Of a stretch of 9,424 bases of DNA, positions 8,101 to 9,424 are shown piece after piece; the first letter of the stretch is position 1; the number at the start of each line of letters is the position of its first letter. This stretch comes from an uncultured Sutterellaceae bacterium. Lineage in GTDB: Bacteria > Pseudomonadota > Gammaproteobacteria > Burkholderiales > Burkholderiaceae_F. The stretch spans positions 1 to 9,424 of the forward strand of contig CAMYAA010000018.1 of the NCBI GenBank assembly GCA_947253615.1. The letters run 5' to 3'. The notes under the pieces were generated by a model. That model had not been told where the DNA came from. It did not search any database and saw nothing but the letters and a program-made list of their open reading frames with translations. The position numbers and the translations under genes were made by a program.

Positions 8101-9275
8101 ACGGGCTCTTCCTTTTTCGCCTTGGCCCCTTTACTCTTGGCGGGCGCTTTGGCTTTACTTGCATTTTCCCCATGGCGTTCCTCAATCATTTTTTCGACTT
8201 CGGCCGCGAGGGTCTTCGTGAGTTCTTTGGGGAGTTCGTGATTGGCGGCCTCTTCAATCCAATGGCGCGGAATGGCTAACGCATTAAAGCGAGCATCTTC
8301 TGGGAGCGCTTCCTTGCACGGATGATCCTTAGGATGACACGCGTCGTTACGCCACTTCTTGATGAGCTGCATGACGGAGACGTTGGCTGCCTCGCCCGAG
8401 TTGGCTAAGGACTCTTGGAGTTTAAGCAGTTGCTCATAGCTGCAGCACGACAAATTCATCACGAGGGCTTCGGAGCCGTCGCTCTGACGTCGATACGCAA
8501 ACGGATTGCTCGGGAGCACCGTGTCTTTTTTCACGTCAGCGGGGCTCGCGGCTTTGGGGGCTGGGGCGAGAATCGCTGGTGCATCATCTGGTAGGGTAAG
8601 TTGCGCCTTTACGCATTGAGCCACGGTACCCGTGAGCTTCGCAATGGCTTTGAGTAGGTCAGGTGCTTCGTCAAAGGGTTTGCGCGACTCGAGCATGACA
8701 ACCGCATCTTCATAGGTTGTATTCGCACCAAACGCATAATTCATACGGGCGCGAATCGCCTTCGCGGTGCCCATGAGTTTTTCAAACGGCATAGGCGCCT
8801 GAACTTTGGCCGAACTAAACATGAGCATTAAGTCGCATGAGAAAAAGGTTAAAGCACATTGTTCAAACTCTTCGACCGAATACATTTGGGTGCGTTGTTT
8901 AAAAAACGCGGCTTTATCAAAATCGAAATTGGCTTTAAGTTCGTCCCCATATTCCTCGAGCACGTCGATGAGTTCAAAGGTCAGTACGAGGCCCATCGTA
9001 TTCGATTTAAAGTGCGAAAACGATTGCCATAGTCCCCGATTGAGTTTTTCTAAATTTTCGCCATTATTTTCTAAAAGGGCTAAGGCAAGTTCATTCGTGC
9101 GTGAAGGATCTTTGGATTTACTCGTGAGTGTTTTTTTCTTACGTTTATCAATAGACTTTAGAATTAACGTCTCTAGTCGCTTAAAACTTGATCGTGGAAA
9201 TTTAGATTGAAACGTATCGAGATACGTCCATAGGATTTCATAACATAGATCAAGTGACGGTATGGTTGGCGTCAT
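5154..9275 (-). CDS. McrB-like AAA+ NTPase with long coiled coil
   Basis: A 1373-residue multidomain protein, predicted motor and sensor of a McrBC-related system; E. coli McrB is about 460 residues. Layout: 1-230 helical, unrecognised; 271-345 Cys/His-bearing segment with HEPN-like R309-N310-xxx-H314; 363-450 low-complexity linker, Lys/Ala/Pro-rich then acidic; 510-745 mostly beta, possibly the recognition module; about 845-960 strong coiled coil rich in Lys, Glu, Leu and Gln; 1025-1330 AAA+ NTPase. The AAA+ motifs are Walker A GPPGSGKT (1048-1055), Walker B MLLDEAN (1144-1150) and sensor segment ATINNDHT (1192-1199), then SPRLIDRA (1204-1211) with likely arginine finger R1206 or R1210. The NND triplet and SPRLIDR resemble AAA+ partners of DUF2357 nucleases rather than classical MNTADR McrB. 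Whether it uses GTP or ATP cannot be read. Start ATG 9275 has a short GAGG 5 bases upstream. The first 150 codons are AT-rich. First gene of the operon; the nuclease gene follows. Confidence 0.88.
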   Translation of the reverse strand: MTPTIPSLDLCYEILWTYLDTFQSKFPRSSFKRLETLILKSIDKRKKKTLTSKSKDPSRTNELALALLENNGENLEKLNRGLWQSFSHFKSNTMGLVLTFELIDVLEEYGDELKANFDFDKAAFFKQRTQMYSVEEFEQCALTFFSCDLMLMFSSAKVQAPMPFEKLMGTAKAIRARMNYAFGANTTYEDAVVMLESRKPFDEAPDLLKAIAKLTGTVAQCVKAQLTLPDDAPAILAPAPKAASPADVKKDTVLPSNPFAYRRQSDGSEALVMNLSCCSYEQLLKLQESLANSGEAANVSVMQLIKKWRNDACHPKDHPCKEALPEDARFNALAIPRHWIEEAANHELPKELTKTLAAEVEKMIEERHGENASKAKAPAKSKGAKAKKEEPVADLPREEADEVEPDPTDEETLAALAQISLFEATKNAPPKPDPAPKTAEQIAFDEFMMSEREVEKPLGAPTYNDSGFPVYGVECIQPILPKVSEIYQLAPAESIFERPKSKRTKRPPLESDFRRYLGRAFRSNTMGSYVNFAVQAESIHGEWVAVDETIRTRFPKYGAFNVHSNTVGEGLKEGMLMVIDLENNFLNDNIDHTTFKRREDYEYRVEYQELVRAHCIHEAREFDTYLVVYPKDQVDFAKSIHVNITTDPQKFESSLGLKAEQQLVLLAYQDHFYGPVALRRNAQQEFYVNFQTGSTRGVVSGYKYSATHRPLSVSQFLWLPTGFDWIKTELLNVAPLTPVLIDTYSDKDLLEKAINALSIPSTDRTPLIEWAKGTDTQDSVFSSEVDIREARYTRIMNLLTADKETTRFYSDIVQLTSLILKHAEHDRSSFFDDVANQLAQRPEFISRLESIQSVRLQKESLIKQRDDLEEALAKLETNFKNTQEHFDQELRQTNKKLLKEKEKLDEEIKLKQLNLTQIDEIKDISKYLKTLNAELEQRQKLKDELNEEIKQIGESLKGSVKDYRHLAFDGVIANQFLEAAALWTQDNQNELFNQRADQLLEISVSKEASSVLKTRLLEAMKAHRHYSNNDILNLFICLTQNFLTVFSGPPGSGKTSICNLLADVLGLNSVAEHIKKPELWTDLSFTNRYVPVSVERGWTGKRDFVGYWNPLTKAFESVDQRRYEAFKQLDVEARKGVSTLPFMMLLDEANLSPMEYYWADFMNICDGRDQHSAISLGDKVQYRIPDTLRFVATINNDHTTEMLSPRLIDRATIVTLPEMTWTGLDDDLRDEPSHINTQVPLVSWEDMKRTFGARRIDPTQGSDVNEKLSALYSHMQKGGFTMSIRVQKSIAGYISAALELFEKEENRSVQTIAVDYAVSQKVLPHISGNGEAFHQWLVELQDILENYGLDKSKEIVAHILDIGNQQMSYYRFF

Positions 9276-9361
9276 GGTGGCCTCGTGCTAAAAAAAGGAG
9301 TGGTCGAAGGGTGCGCTGATGGGGACCCAAAAAGAGGTGACAAAATCCCCACAGTAATACG

Positions 9362-9390
9362 ACTCTAAGGTTAGCACCTTTTGATATTAA
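9362..9390 (-). promoter_or_regulatory. Weak promoter candidate for the defence operon
   Basis: Reading the - strand, TTAATA (9385-9390, 4 of 6 to the -35 consensus) and TAGAGT (9362-9367, 4 of 6 to the -10 consensus) are separated by 17 bases, about 90 bases before ATG 9275. This is the best sigma70-like pair I see in the gap, but a weak one. The operon could also be read from outside the window. Confidence 0.2.
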
Positions 9391-9415
9391 CCAACGAGGG
9401 CGAAAATTGGTGATT
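9386..9415. repeat. Imperfect inverted repeat upstream of the defence operon
   Basis: ATTAACCAA (9386-9394) and TTGGTGATT (9407-9415) form an 8 of 9 inverted repeat around a 12-base spacer. It overlaps the -35 box of the promoter candidate, so it could be an operator half-site pair. The rest of the gap (9276-9385) contains a 6-bp inverted repeat (TGGGGA 9320-9325 with TCCCCA 9346-9351) and no gene. Confidence 0.3.
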
Positions 9416-9424
9416 TTCCTGATA

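Noticed and set aside
8705..8780. A second HEPN motif at residues 166-190 of the AAA+ protein (RARMNYAFG region)
   Set aside because: The histidine is absent, so there is no RxxxxH motif; at most a degenerate resemblance.
3081..9275. Classification as a BREX, type I or type III restriction system
   Set aside because: No methyltransferase, PglZ, specificity subunit or SF2 helicase motifs are visible; only the AAA+ and nuclease pair is present.
9276..9424. Attachment site, tRNA or inverted terminal repeat marking a mobile island
   Set aside because: No tRNA, no transposase or integrase, and no repeat shared with the 2972-3080 boundary was found.

Overview
The window looks like the end of a contig from a Gram-negative bacterium of moderate GC. 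The basis is composition, strong Shine-Dalgarno sites, few AGA/AGG arginine codons and a lipoprotein signal; a proteobacterium is my best guess, with low confidence, and I cannot name the genus. The first 46 bases are not genomic. They are an Illumina Nextera read-2/i7 adapter with its index, left in the assembly, so genomic sequence begins at about position 47.

Left part (47-3043, + strand). A three-gene ABC importer operon: a lipoprotein solute-binding protein (136-1137), an RbsC-type permease (1269-2156) and an ATPase (2183-2971). The three belong together as the COG2984/COG4120/COG1101 family, which includes the TrpXYZ aromatic amino-acid importers. The first gene is preceded by a leader full of nested inverted repeats (47-121). 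A perfect 11-bp hairpin (1145-1183) separates the binding-protein gene from the permease gene. A hairpin with an A-tract on one side and a T-tract on the other (2999-3043) can terminate both this operon and the convergent one.

Right part (3081-9275, - strand). A two-gene operon that looks like a type IV, McrBC-related restriction or defence module. The promoter-proximal gene (9275 to 5154) encodes a 1373-residue McrB-like AAA+ protein: helical N-terminal region, charged low-complexity linker, beta-rich central region, long coiled coil, C-terminal NTPase. After a 24-base gap comes a 682-residue DUF2357/PD-(D/E)XK nuclease of the COG1700 type (5129 to 3081), the McrC-like partner. The expected working model is an NTP-driven ring that recognises foreign nucleic acid and delivers it to the nuclease. 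No methyltransferase, transposase or integrase is visible. The most interesting details are a HEPN-like RNxxxH motif (or alternative Cys/His metal site) in the N-terminal region of the AAA+ protein, the long coiled coil next to the NTPase (reminiscent of the McrBC relatives called CoCoNuTs), a non-canonical sensor segment in place of the McrB MNxxDR motif, and an AT-rich 5' end of that gene.

The last 149 bases (9276-9424) hold no gene that I can support, only a weak promoter candidate and an inverted repeat upstream of the defence operon.
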